Shown: in pieces, positions 8,165-16,809 of the stretch
How the letters are laid out: the number at the start of each line of letters is the position of its first letter
Position numbering within the stretch: position 1 is the stretch's first letter
Source of the DNA: an uncultured Bacteroidales bacterium
GTDB lineage: Bacteria; Bacteroidota; Bacteroidia; Bacteroidales; UBA932
Assembly: GCA_947177525.1 (NCBI GenBank)
Contig: CAMWUW010000002.1
Span: 28,151-92,150 of the forward strand
DNA length: 64,000 bases
Direction: 5' to 3'
The notes under the pieces: generated by a model
Told to the model about the DNA's origin: nothing
What the model saw: the letters and a program-made list of their open reading frames with translations, nothing else
Databases searched by the model: none
Position numbers and translations under genes: made by a program

Positions 8165-8205
8165 TTGTCAGTTTTACTAAGTCAGCTAAAGTACATAATT
8201 ATTGT

Positions 8206-9396
8206 CTAACGGAGCCAAAGCTCCGGATTCTGAGGGGAAGTGTCCTTCCAAAGTTCAAAATGCAGCTGGGTCTGCCCCATAATTGTATCTACAGTTCCGA
8301 GAGTCTGTCCGACAGACACCTTGTCCCCCACTTTCACGTTCACATTTGAGAGTTTGCAATAAAAAGTAAAATAATTTTTTCCGTGCTGGACAAGCACACA
8401 TTTATTATACCCAGGCATGACAAACACCTGCTTGACCACCCCGCTGAACACAGAGGCCACGCTCGAGCCAGGGGCTACGGAAATGTCTATTCCATTGTTT
8501 GCAGGAAGTTCCAGATTTTTGAAAACCGGATGATAATGCTTGCCGAACCTTGCCGTCACCGGACCCCGCACAGGCCATGGCAGCTTGCCTTTGTTCTTTA
8601 CAAACTCAGCAGAAAGTGTAATCTCCGCCGCATCGTCACGCCCGGAAGGACTTTTATTGTCCTTTGGTCTGACAGCTTCTGCAACAAGTCTCTGAATCTC
8701 ACGGTTCAGGGCGTTCACCTCCTTCTTTTTCTGCGAGAGCTGCCTTTCATATTCTTTTCTGTCCTTTTTCAGCTTCCTGACTATCTCGTCCGCCCGAGTT
8801 TCGTCTTTCTTCAATTTTTCCAATTCCTTCACGCGCCCGGCACGGACCGTCTCCGCCTCTTTTTTCATCTGGGCCAGCTGTTCTCTCTCCAGTTCAAGCT
8901 CTTCTTTTGCCGAGCGGATTTTTTTTGCCTCATTCTTCATTTCCGAAGAGAGGTTTTTGAAATAGCCGAAACGGCGATATGCCTGCGCAAGGTCATTGCT
9001 GGCAAGCATATACATGTACCAGACCCTGGAGTCACGGTTCTTATATGCACTCAGTACAAGGCGAGAATAGTGGTCCACAAGAGTGTCCACACGGGCCTGC
9101 ATACGATTTATGCTGAGCTGCTTAAGATAGATGCGGTCAGAGTATTCCTTTATCTGCCGGTCGCTCTCGGCAACAAGTGCCTTCCTGTTGGCCACATTTT
9201 TTCTTATAAGCTCAAGGTCGGAAAGCATGGAGCTGCTTTTGGATGCATTGGCCGCAAGCTGTGCATCAAGTATGGCAATCTCTTGCTCCAGACGCGCCTT
9301 TTTCTCCTTATGCCGCTCAATGTCCTGGGCGAATCCATGCAAATGCAGCATCAGAAACAATGCTGCGCAGATTATTGTCCTCATTCCGGTCCTCAT
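8206..9396 (-). CDS. EnvC-like murein hydrolase activator (M23/LytM domain, catalytically degenerate)
   Basis: This is a 396-residue exported protein with a signal peptide ending near HGFAQ. A long coiled coil spans about residues 25-250, followed by a LytM domain from about 285 to the end. In active M23 peptidases the metal ligands are HxxxD and HxH. Here the first site reads NNGID without the histidine, and the late site is LHFEL. By analogy with EnvC and NlpD this should bind and activate cell-wall amidases rather than cut peptidoglycan itself. It starts three bases after the stop of the TPR gene and is probably co-transcribed with it. A direct role in cell division is inferred from the family. 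Confidence 0.85.
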   Translation of the reverse strand: MRTGMRTIICAALFLMLHLHGFAQDIERHKEKKARLEQEIAILDAQLAANASKSSSMLSDLELIRKNVANRKALVAESDRQIKEYSDRIYLKQLSINRMQARVDTLVDHYSRLVLSAYKNRDSRVWYMYMLASNDLAQAYRRFGYFKNLSSEMKNEAKKIRSAKEELELEREQLAQMKKEAETVRAGRVKELEKLKKDETRADEIVRKLKKDRKEYERQLSQKKKEVNALNREIQRLVAEAVRPKDNKSPSGRDDAAEITLSAEFVKNKGKLPWPVRGPVTARFGKHYHPVFKNLELPANNGIDISVAPGSSVASVFSGVVKQVFVMPGYNKCVLVQHGKNYFTFYCKLSNVNVKVGDKVSVGQTLGTVDTIMGQTQLHFELWKDTSPQNPELWLR

Positions 9397-9399
9397 ACG

Positions 9400-11109
9400 C
9401 TATTCGTTTACAGCCTGCTTTCTCTGCCGGATTTTTTCATCCAGATCAGGTATAGAACCGTCATTTTTCTGTTTGGCAAGATTCCAATACACAAAAGCCA
9501 TGTCATATTCCTTCAATGCATACAGGACTTCGGCATAATGGTCCAGAATGACAGCGCTCTCCTTGCCGCCATAAAGCATGGCATGTTTGAAAAACGGCTT
9601 TGCCTCAAGGGCCTTTCCCTGAAGGAACAATATCCAGCCGAAGGTATCAAGATATGTGGCGTTGTCAGGTTCTGCCTCAACGGTCTTTTTGCTCATCGCA
9701 TAGGCTTTCTTTAGCTTTTTCCCTTCCACACTGAGATAGTAGGCGTAGTTATTAAGTACATAAACATAGTCCGGATTTATCTTCAGGGCCTTTTCATAAG
9801 CACTGAATGCCTTCTTGGACTCCCCCATTTCATGGTAGACGTCCCCCATGGTAGACCACGCGCGCAATGCTCTCGAACTGTCGCGCGGAGCAATGTCAAG
9901 AATCATCCGGCAGGTTTCCGTCACTTTGTCATATTCTTTCAGATTATAGTCTCCGACACCGGCCATTTCAAGAAATGCGGTCTCCTCAGGAAAACGGGAG
10001 AATGCTTTGCGTCCCTCTTCTGAAAGTTCTTTCCAGTTCTGGGAATACATAAGGAATTCCACGAAATTGGCACTTGCAGCAAGACTTGACGGATATGTCT
10101 CCATATTTTTACGGAAAGCATTCTCTGCCAGGTCATTCCGTCCGGTCGAATAATAATAGAAGCCGGCCGTCTGGAGCAAGGTACTGTCAAGAGGATGAGT
10201 ATCCACGGCTTTCATGAAGACTGTGTCAATCTGCGGCCTAAAAGAGGTGAGGAATTTGTTTTCCGTCCTCTGTACAAGAGCCATCAGGTAGTCAGTCTTG
10301 GCCTGGACCGGATATGCCGGTTCTTCGGCGAATTTGTACAATACCGGGAAATATTCACCGTAACGCCTTGTCATCCTCAGAACTTCTGCCTTGCCAAGAA
10401 CCGCCGGGATATAGTCAGGGGCAATGTCAAGTGCCTCGTCATAATACGCAAGTGCAGTGGTGTCATTGTACATAGCCATCTGATAGTCGGCCAGGGTAGA
10501 AAGCACATAGGGTGATGAGAATTCCCTGTTGTATTCTTCAAGGGATTTGAAGGCCTCTTCATGTCTCTCCATCATTCTCAGGAGGTTAAAGCGGTATACG
10601 GCAATTGATTCCGTCATGCCGAATACAGTCTGTATCTCATCAAGTGTAGCCAAGGCCTTGTCATATTCCTTTTGGGCAGAATACAGTTCTGTCAGATCAA
10701 AGTACAATTCGCTCTTCTTCGGAAAGTCCTGCAGAAGTTTCTCGTAAATCTGCGAAGCGAGTTCCTGCCGCGAAGTAAGCGCATACAGCCTTGCCAGCCT
10801 GTATCTGTACCAGAAATTGTCCGTATCAAGTCCGGCAGCAAGCCTCAGGTATTCTTCCGCAAGCTCAAGGTCACCTCTTCCTGCGGCAATCTGGGCGAGG
10901 TAGTACCATGCAGCATCATTTGAGCTGTCCGACGCGGTGATTTTCTTCAGAATTGCTTCTGCACCCTTGAAATCATTATTGTCGTATTTCTCAACTGCGC
11001 TTACAAGCATATTCTCAATTTCTGCCGGCCGAAGCTGCTGGGCTGCGGCACCTATATAAATCTGCAGCAGCATGACTGCAGGCAACAATATTCTTGACAA
11101 AGTGTTCAT
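9400..11109 (-). CDS. Exported tetratricopeptide-repeat protein
   Basis: This is a 569-residue protein. The start was moved from the track's 11283 to ATG 11109 (MNTLSRILL), because only this gives a clean signal peptide ending around GAAAQ. It also leaves a TATTTTTG promoter element (11136-11143) just upstream. TPR units run through most of the chain, for example DAAWYYLAQIAAGRGDLELAEEYL near residue 65 and a clear set near the C-terminus (FSAYEKALKINPDYVYVLNNYAYYL). It is likely periplasmic or surface-facing and acts as a protein-protein scaffold. Pairing with an EnvC-like gene suggests cell-envelope assembly, but this is inference from proximity. Confidence 0.85.
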   Translation of the reverse strand: MNTLSRILLPAVMLLQIYIGAAAQQLRPAEIENMLVSAVEKYDNNDFKGAEAILKKITASDSSNDAAWYYLAQIAAGRGDLELAEEYLRLAAGLDTDNFWYRYRLARLYALTSRQELASQIYEKLLQDFPKKSELYFDLTELYSAQKEYDKALATLDEIQTVFGMTESIAVYRFNLLRMMERHEEAFKSLEEYNREFSSPYVLSTLADYQMAMYNDTTALAYYDEALDIAPDYIPAVLGKAEVLRMTRRYGEYFPVLYKFAEEPAYPVQAKTDYLMALVQRTENKFLTSFRPQIDTVFMKAVDTHPLDSTLLQTAGFYYYSTGRNDLAENAFRKNMETYPSSLAASANFVEFLMYSQNWKELSEEGRKAFSRFPEETAFLEMAGVGDYNLKEYDKVTETCRMILDIAPRDSSRALRAWSTMGDVYHEMGESKKAFSAYEKALKINPDYVYVLNNYAYYLSVEGKKLKKAYAMSKKTVEAEPDNATYLDTFGWILFLQGKALEAKPFFKHAMLYGGKESAVILDHYAEVLYALKEYDMAFVYWNLAKQKNDGSIPDLDEKIRQRKQAVNE

Positions 11110-11135
11110 ATTCGTTTTTTTGAGCATTAAACTTA

Positions 11136-11143
11136 CAAAAATA
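11136..11143 (-). promoter_or_regulatory. Promoter -7 element TATTTTTG for the TPR-envC unit
   Basis: TATTTTTG on the minus strand lies 26 bases before the chosen TPR start. The start is therefore downstream of the promoter, which argues against the longer ORF. Confidence 0.55.
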
Positions 11144-11270
11144 ACACTCAAATTCGGGAAAAATGCATAAGTTTGGAAAAAATATGCCGACGATGCAACA
11201 TATCGGGTCCGGATTGCATCTGTTTCGGAGCAAAAGAACAATTGTTTTTCTGGGCCCAAACTGAGACATT

Positions 11271-11813
11271 TTGGCAGAAGCATTTGACTTACAGCTGATC
11301 AACTCATGCATCAAAGGAGACCGGGTTTCCCAGAAGGCCTTATATGACCGTCTGGCACCACGTATGTTCCCTATATGCATGAGGTATATCGGTGACAGGG
11401 TTCTTGCCGAGGATGTCCTGCAGGATGGGTTCATAACATTGTTCACAAGACTTGAAAGCTATAAAGGGGAAGGTTCTTTTGAAGGCTGGGCCAGAAAGAT
11501 TTTCGTAACGACAGCACTGATGAACCTCAGGAAGAAGGATGCTCTGAAAATGAGTGACGAGCTGGACCTTGCAAGGGGCATGAAGGCCGAGACAATGTCG
11601 CAGACGCAGGCCATGAACTACAAGGAACTGATGGCGCTTGTCATGGGAATGCCGCCGGGATTCCGGGCCGTATTCAACATGTACGCAATCGAGGGTTATT
11701 CCCACAAGGAGATTGGGGTGATGCTCGGCATAAGCGAGACTACATCAAGAACTCAGTTCAGCAGGGCAAGAGCCTGGCTGCAGAACAAAATTAAAGAACG
11801 AGAAAATGCTTGA
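11271..11813 (+). CDS. ECF-type RNA polymerase sigma factor
   Basis: This 180-residue protein has sigma region 2 at about residues 20-90 (AEDVLQDGFITLFTRLESYKGEGSF is the usual signature area). Sigma region 4 lies at about 120-175 with the helix-turn-helix YSHKEIGVMLGISETTSRTQFSRARAWL. Such factors direct RNA polymerase to stress or envelope regulons. The start codon is TTG at 11271; no in-frame ATG exists before region 2. The next gene starts eight bases before its stop, so translation is probably coupled. It has a membrane-anchored partner immediately downstream, the usual arrangement for an ECF factor and its regulator. The target promoters cannot be seen. Confidence 0.9.
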   Translation: MAEAFDLQLINSCIKGDRVSQKALYDRLAPRMFPICMRYIGDRVLAEDVLQDGFITLFTRLESYKGEGSFEGWARKIFVTTALMNLRKKDALKMSDELDLARGMKAETMSQTQAMNYKELMALVMGMPPGFRAVFNMYAIEGYSHKEIGVMLGISETTSRTQFSRARAWLQNKIKERENA

Positions 11814-13077
11814 AGACAAGAATAATACTGAATTTGATCTGATGATGAGGTCTATCCTGCAGGATGGAAGGGAGGAAGTGCCCGGCCATATCTGGGAAGC
11901 CGTATCGGAGGGTCTTGATGCAGCTGCGCACAAAAAGAGAATTGCTCTCTGGTGGCGCAGGGCAGCAGTCGCCGGAAGCATTGCGGCGGCTTTTGCCGTA
12001 GGACTGTTCTTCACTTTCAGAGACATTTCAGCACCTGAAGCCGACAGCAGCATGATTGCGGTAGTGTCGGCCGCTCACGAAGAAGACAGCGCATTCGGCT
12101 CCGGGATGCTTGTTGCAGAGCAGACTGAAATTCCGGATATCCGGCAGGATGTCACAGCCGTGGCATCTTCGGCAGGAGATTTCAAAAAACAGATTATGTC
12201 TTATTCCGCTGAAGAAGAGCAGATGCCAGACGGAGAAAGCCAGGGAAAGGTCATCGAAAATGAAGGCAAAGGCACTTCTGCCGAAGAGGCATCCATGAAC
12301 ACAGAAAAGACAGACGTAAAAGATGATGCCGAAGACAAGCACAGGATTTCCGAGATATCGTCAAAAGGGACATTGCAGGATTTTTGGCCGGAAGAAGAAA
12401 CCTCGAAAGAAGAGAACCGCGTAAAGACTTCCATTGTACTATCCGGAGTGACCGGAACAAACAGCACGCGCAGTCATTCAAAACAGAATCTGATGAAACG
12501 TCCGACCGTTCCGTCTTCAAAGCCGCAGACAGGGATTACAGAAACAAGCACGAACACGACCTACGGAATACCGCTGTCATTCGGAACAGGAGTAAAGTTT
12601 GATTTCAACAAAAGATGGTCTGTCGGGACCGGCATAAATTACACTCTGCTCACCAGAAAATTCTATGGAACCTACACAAAGGCAACTCCCGAGGGCGAAG
12701 TGGAGTTTTCAAAATCATCTGACATAAGAAACAGCCAGCATTATATAGGAATACCGCTGAATGTGTTCTTCAACATAGTGGACAACAAGTATATAAACTT
12801 CTACGCCTACGCTGGAGGGACTGCAGAAAAATGCATCAGCGACCGATATGAGGTCCTGAATGTTACAGGCAGCAGGCTGACCCACAGGGAAAAGGTCAAA
12901 GGGATACAATTGTCTGCGAATATAGGCATCGGAGCGGAATTCATGACCGGTGAACATCTCGGCATATACATTGACCCAAGCCTAAGATATTATTTCAACA
13001 ACGGCCAGCCAAAGAGCATAAGAACAGCTCAGCCGCTTATGCTCGGTTTTGAGATGGGCCTCAGAGTACGCCTGTAG
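11806..13077 (+). CDS. Putative anti-sigma protein fused to an outer-membrane beta-barrel domain
   Basis: This is a 423-residue protein. Residues 1-48 are soluble and charged, with a WEAVSEGLDAA segment. Residues 49-68 form one hydrophobic helix (AAVAGSIAAAFAVGLFFTF). Residues 70-240 are acidic, low in hydrophobics and probably disordered. From about 245 to the end the chain alternates like a porin-type barrel (GIPLSFGTGVKFDF, YAYAGGTAEK, YIDPSLRYYF), resembling the PF13568 family. It overlaps the sigma gene by eight bases. The N-terminal part could hold the sigma factor at the inner membrane while the C-terminal part folds in the outer membrane. That trans-envelope model is inference; the hydrophobic helix is too far from the N-terminus for a normal signal peptide. 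Confidence 0.75.
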   Translation: MLEDKNNTEFDLMMRSILQDGREEVPGHIWEAVSEGLDAAAHKKRIALWWRRAAVAGSIAAAFAVGLFFTFRDISAPEADSSMIAVVSAAHEEDSAFGSGMLVAEQTEIPDIRQDVTAVASSAGDFKKQIMSYSAEEEQMPDGESQGKVIENEGKGTSAEEASMNTEKTDVKDDAEDKHRISEISSKGTLQDFWPEEETSKEENRVKTSIVLSGVTGTNSTRSHSKQNLMKRPTVPSSKPQTGITETSTNTTYGIPLSFGTGVKFDFNKRWSVGTGINYTLLTRKFYGTYTKATPEGEVEFSKSSDIRNSQHYIGIPLNVFFNIVDNKYINFYAYAGGTAEKCISDRYEVLNVTGSRLTHREKVKGIQLSANIGIGAEFMTGEHLGIYIDPSLRYYFNNGQPKSIRTAQPLMLGFEMGLRVRL

Positions 13078-13078
13078 A

Positions 13079-13834
13079 CTACCTGTGGCCTTCTATAATA
13101 TTTCTTGCAAGTGTATTGGCGCAAACAAAGTCACGCAATTCAGTGCAGTCCGTCTGCAGGATAGTATGACGGTCTCCCTGCCAAAGCATGGAGCCTTTTG
13201 ATATGAAGCCGATTTTGTCACCTATCTCAAGTATGGAGTTCATGTCATGGGTGTTGACAACTGTCGTCATGTTGAACTCTTTCGTAAGGTCGCTTATCAG
13301 ACGGTCTATCAGGATTGAAGTATAGGGATCAAGTCCGGAATTGGGCTCGTCACAAAACAGATATGACGGATTCAGTGCAATGGCCCGCGCAATGCCCACT
13401 CTTTTCTGCATGCCTCCGCTCAATTCATTCGGATACTTGTTGTCAGAGCCTGTCACATTCACTTTTTCAAGGAAATATTGTGCACGCTCTTTTCTGTATG
13501 CAGCAGACCAGTCCGTAAAGAACTCCATCGGGAACATTACGTTTTCAAGCACAGTGGCAAAATCAAAAAGTGCACTTCCCTGAAACAGAATGCCTATGTG
13601 GCACCTGAGTTCTGTCTTTTCTTTATATGACATACCGGAGAGTTTCCTGTCACCATAGCATATTTCTCCGCTGTCAGGTTCAATAAGCCCTATCAGGTTC
13701 TTGAGGAGCACTGTTTTGCCGGAGCCGCTTGCCCCTATTATCATGTTGCATTTTCCGGCTTCGTACTCTACGTTTATGTCTTTCAGGACAGGTACTCCGT
13801 CAAAACTTTTATAAAGATGTTCTACTTTTATCAT
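13079..13834 (-). CDS. mlaF: MlaF-like phospholipid ABC transporter ATPase
   Basis: This 251-residue ATPase has Walker A GASGSGKT, signature LSGGMQKR, and Walker B LFCDEPNSGLDP. LSGGMQKRV and SGLDP are typical of the Mla/Mce and Ttg2A ATPases. The complex moves phospholipids between the two membranes. Its start lies seven bases after the stop of the permease gene, so the two form one operon. No mce-domain gene (MlaD) follows: the next gene is convergent, with a single base between the two stop codons. The substrate-binding subunit must therefore be encoded elsewhere or be absent. Confidence 0.88.
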   Translation of the reverse strand: MIKVEHLYKSFDGVPVLKDINVEYEAGKCNMIIGASGSGKTVLLKNLIGLIEPDSGEICYGDRKLSGMSYKEKTELRCHIGILFQGSALFDFATVLENVMFPMEFFTDWSAAYRKERAQYFLEKVNVTGSDNKYPNELSGGMQKRVGIARAIALNPSYLFCDEPNSGLDPYTSILIDRLISDLTKEFNMTTVVNTHDMNSILEIGDKIGFISKGSMLWQGDRHTILQTDCTELRDFVCANTLARNIIEGHR

Positions 13835-13841
13835 AATGGTC

Positions 13842-14588
13842 CTAATAAAGCATCAATTGGGTAAGAATCAGGTCAAACAGAAGTATAAGAATGCTTGTGG
13901 CAACTATTGACCTTGTGCTTGAGCGTCCGACTCCAAGCGAACCTCCCTTTGCATAAAATCCGTTGAATGCCGCTATTGAGGATATCATGAAGCAGAATAT
14001 GGACATCTTGAAACAGCTGTAGAAAATATAGTACCCATTATAGCAGAACTTGATTCCAGTAATATAGGAAGCCGTCTGTATTATCTGGGTGGTTTCAACA
14101 ACAAACCATCCGCCGATAAGCCCAAGTACAAGGCTGAGGAGCATAAGCAAGGGACTCAAGACAGTAGCTGCGGCAACTTTTGGGAGCACAAGAAAGCCGG
14201 CAGAGTTCACTCCCATCATATCCATGGCGTCTATCTGCTCTGTAATCCTCATGCTTCCTATCTCAGAAGCGATATTTGACCCCATTTTTCCTGCCAGTAT
14301 CAGTGCAATCATAGTGGAGCAGAATTCAAGAATAAGGCTTTCCCTTACCATATATCCGACATACATCTTGTCTATAACCGGATTTTCAAGATTTGAGGCA
14401 GTCTGTATGACGAGAACTCCGCCGATAAACAGGGATATCACACCGACAATAAGTATTGAGGAGAGTATCAGCTTATCTGATTCATTTACAAACTGACGCC
14501 AGAAGAGTCTCCATTTCTCAGGTTTTCTGAAAACCATTTTGAGAAACAGGAAATACTTTCCGATTGACTCAAAAATTTTTTTTAACAT
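13842..14588 (-). CDS. mlaE: MlaE-family ABC transporter permease
   Basis: This 248-residue integral inner-membrane protein has about five hydrophobic segments. Examples are IGVISLFIGGVLVIQTAS-like near residue 55, LILEFCSTMIALILAGKMGSNIASEIGSM near 90, and VGRSSTRSIVATSILILLFDLILTQL at the C-terminus. The EIGSMRITEQIDAMDMMGVN block is the hallmark coupling region of MlaE permeases. Length is normal. It is first in the mlaE-mlaF unit and is read from the promoter at 14612-14645. Direction of lipid transport cannot be judged from sequence. Confidence 0.9.
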   Translation of the reverse strand: MLKKIFESIGKYFLFLKMVFRKPEKWRLFWRQFVNESDKLILSSILIVGVISLFIGGVLVIQTASNLENPVIDKMYVGYMVRESLILEFCSTMIALILAGKMGSNIASEIGSMRITEQIDAMDMMGVNSAGFLVLPKVAAATVLSPLLMLLSLVLGLIGGWFVVETTQIIQTASYITGIKFCYNGYYIFYSCFKMSIFCFMISSIAAFNGFYAKGGSLGVGRSSTRSIVATSILILLFDLILTQLMLY

Positions 14589-14611
14589 GAATAAGATTCT
14601 TTTTAAAGGGC

Positions 14612-14645
14612 CAAATTTACCACTTTTTTACTTTTTTTAAACAAA
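14612..14645 (-). promoter_or_regulatory. Promoter for mlaE-mlaF
   Basis: On the minus strand TTTG (14642-14645), then 22 bases, then TAAATTTG (14612-14619). The start would be about 20 bases before the mlaE ATG. Confidence 0.65.
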
Positions 14646-14711
14646 TTGCCGATTATTAGTGCAAGATTTGGACAAGTTATGCGACTTAATTAAAAACAAA
14701 TCTTGACAATT

Positions 14712-16271
14712 ATGATCATCAACATTCATTGTGCAAAGTGCATCGGCATTGATGCCGTTCCGGTAACCGTAGAGGTGGACTTGGCTTCCGGCATAGGAAT
14801 ACACCTTGTAGGACTTGCAGACGCAGCGGTAAAAGAAAGTCTCCTACGGACAATTACTGCCCTGCAGTCCATGGGATTCCGCATTCCGGGGAAAAAGATA
14901 GTAATCAATCTTGCACCGGCAGACATGCATAAAAAGGGAAGCGGGTATGATGTCCCCATTGCCATTGGAATTATAGCCGCTTCAGGACAAATGAAACTTC
15001 CGCTCATGGATAAATTCATAATAATGGGGGAGCTGGGGCTTGACGGAAGCATACGCGATGTCCAGGGTGCACTGCCTATAGCAGAACTTGCCTGCAAAGA
15101 AGGGCTCAGGGGATGTATACTTCCCACAAAATCATCTTTTGAAGCCATTGAATACGGAGACATTGAGATTTATGGTGCGGATGTGCTTGAAGATGTGCTG
15201 CGTATCTTATCAGGGAATGGTCCATGCAATGACCTGCTTGCATCAGAGAGGATAAGGGGCCGTAAAAAAGAAAATCCTGCACATAAGCCGGAGAATGCGG
15301 ACTTTATGGATTTCTCCGAAATCATAGGACAGAGGGAGGCAAAAAGAGGTATAGAGATTGCTGCAGCAGGAGGGCATAACGTAATGCTGATAGGACCTCC
15401 CGGTTCAGGGAAAAGTTCGCTTGCCAAGGCAATGGCCGGGATTCTTCCACCGATGACCCCTGCGGAATCTCTCCAGACCAGCAAGATTTATTCTGTCGCC
15501 GGGAAAGGCAAGCCTGCCGAAGGGCTGATGAAACAGCGTCCGTTCCGCTCGCCACACTACAGCGTGTCGGCAGCGGCAATGATAGGAGGCGGGTCCGACA
15601 ACATAATGCCCGGAGAAATATCGCTTGCACACAACGGTATTCTGTTCCTTGACGAATTCTGCGAAGCTCCCAAAAAAGTTCTTGAAGCCCTGCGTGCTCC
15701 AATGGAAGACCGCAAGGTTACAATATCAAGGCTCAAGGCAAAGATAGAATACCCGGCAGACTTCACTTTTGTCGCCGCAGCCAATCCATGCCCATGCGGA
15801 TATTACGGAGAAGAAGACAGATGTACATGCACTCCGTCCAGGAGACTGGCATATATGTCAAAACTTTCCGGGCCTATAATGGACAGAATCGACATCCAAT
15901 TGTGGATGCACCCTGTGAATCCGAAGAAATTGGTGGAAAGGCGTCCGGAAGAGTCAAGTGCAGAAATAGCTTTGAGGGTTCTGAAGGCAAGGGAGATACA
16001 AAAGGAACGCTTCAGCGGAGAAAACGGCATATTCTGCAATGCCGGGATGAGCAGCCGCATGCTCGACAAATACTGCCCCTTGGACTCAGGATGCAAAAGG
16101 CTCATGGAAAAACTGATTGGGCACATGGGGCTTTCCGCCAGAGCATGCTCACGCATAATAAAGCTCGGAAGAACAATAGCTGACCTGGAAGGAAGCACAA
16201 ACATAAATGAAGAACATCTTGGCGAGGCGGCAGGTTACCGATTCCTTGACAAAGCCGGCATAGGAATGTGA
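14712..16271 (+). CDS. YifB/ComM-family magnesium-chelatase-like AAA+ ATPase
   Basis: This is a 519-residue protein. The start is set at ATG 14712 (MIINIHCAKCIGIDA), not TTG 14703. An N-terminal ChlI-like domain (about 20-140) is followed by an AAA+ module with Walker A IGPPGSGKSS and Walker B ILFLDEF. A cysteine cluster NPCPCGYYGEEDRCTC lies within the ATPase, and a C-terminal helical domain ends with ACSRIIKLGRTIADL. E. coli homologue ComM (YifB) is a branch-migration helicase acting in natural transformation. The role in Bacteroidales is not established. It is a single gene, divergent from the mla unit, with a usable tsaE promoter right after it. Confidence 0.92.
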   Translation: MIINIHCAKCIGIDAVPVTVEVDLASGIGIHLVGLADAAVKESLLRTITALQSMGFRIPGKKIVINLAPADMHKKGSGYDVPIAIGIIAASGQMKLPLMDKFIIMGELGLDGSIRDVQGALPIAELACKEGLRGCILPTKSSFEAIEYGDIEIYGADVLEDVLRILSGNGPCNDLLASERIRGRKKENPAHKPENADFMDFSEIIGQREAKRGIEIAAAGGHNVMLIGPPGSGKSSLAKAMAGILPPMTPAESLQTSKIYSVAGKGKPAEGLMKQRPFRSPHYSVSAAAMIGGGSDNIMPGEISLAHNGILFLDEFCEAPKKVLEALRAPMEDRKVTISRLKAKIEYPADFTFVAAANPCPCGYYGEEDRCTCTPSRRLAYMSKLSGPIMDRIDIQLWMHPVNPKKLVERRPEESSAEIALRVLKAREIQKERFSGENGIFCNAGMSSRMLDKYCPLDSGCKRLMEKLIGHMGLSARACSRIIKLGRTIADLEGSTNINEEHLGEAAGYRFLDKAGIGM

Positions 16272-16279
16272 TTTTTAGC

Positions 16280-16287
16280 TATCTTTG
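16280..16287 (+). promoter_or_regulatory. tsaE promoter, -7 element TATCTTTG
   Basis: TATCTTTG lies nine bases after the yifB stop, with TTGAC about 30 bases upstream inside the yifB end. It predicts a start near 16293. This supports ATG 16387 and leaves a leader of about 95 bases. Confidence 0.6.
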
Positions 16288-16386
16288 TCATTGCAGAACA
16301 GGAACTGAAAAATCTTTGGCATGACTTCCTGCGGAAAGTTCGTCAAAGATTTTTATTATGGAAACATTAAGCTACTAATATACAGC

Positions 16387-16809
16387 ATGAAACAGGAAAT
16401 TATAATAAATGGCATTGAAGACCTGGAGAGGGCAGCACAGGAATTCATTTCCAGGATTGGAAACCGTAAATTATTGGCATTCTTCGCCCCTATGGGAGCA
16501 GGCAAGACGACATTTACCGCAGCCTTATGCAAGGTTCTCGGAGTAAAAGATCCGGTATGCTCCCCTACTTTCACCATAATCAACGAATATGAGAGAGGAA
16601 ACGGGGAACCGATGTATCATTTTGACTTCTACCGTATCAGCAAATTGGCCGAAGCGGCGGAAATAGGAATTGAGGACTACCTGTACAGCGGATATCTGTG
16701 CATAATGGAATGGCCTGAAAATGTGAATGAACTGCTTCCGGACGAGACACTGAGGATAAATATCACTGTAAACCCTGACATGACGCGGACTCTTTCATGG
16801 GAAGAGTAG
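16387..16809 (+). CDS. tsaE: tRNA threonylcarbamoyladenosine biosynthesis ATPase TsaE
   Basis: This is a 140-residue protein. ATG 16387 (MKQEIIINGIEDL) gives the family length, while the track's 16321 start adds an unrelated 22 residues. The Walker A motif GAGKTT lies at about residue 38. CSPTFTIINEY and YHFDFYRI follow, and the late EWPENV is conserved. TsaE powers the TsaB-TsaD complex that makes t6A at position 37 of ANN-decoding tRNAs. TsaB and TsaD are not in the window. Its last 47 bases overlap the end of the leftward lipoprotein gene. Confidence 0.95.
   Translation: MKQEIIINGIEDLERAAQEFISRIGNRKLLAFFAPMGAGKTTFTAALCKVLGVKDPVCSPTFTIINEYERGNGEPMYHFDFYRISKLAEAAEIGIEDYLYSGYLCIMEWPENVNELLPDETLRINITVNPDMTRTLSWEE

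Noticed and set aside
7295-8209. 304-residue rightward ORF
   Set aside because: Shadow of the SDR gene, which has the proper nucleotide-binding and catalytic motifs.
8383-9714. 443-residue rightward ORF
   Set aside because: Antisense to the EnvC-like and TPR genes, whose domains and signal peptides are clear; the rightward product is low-complexity Cys/Phe/Leu-rich sequence.
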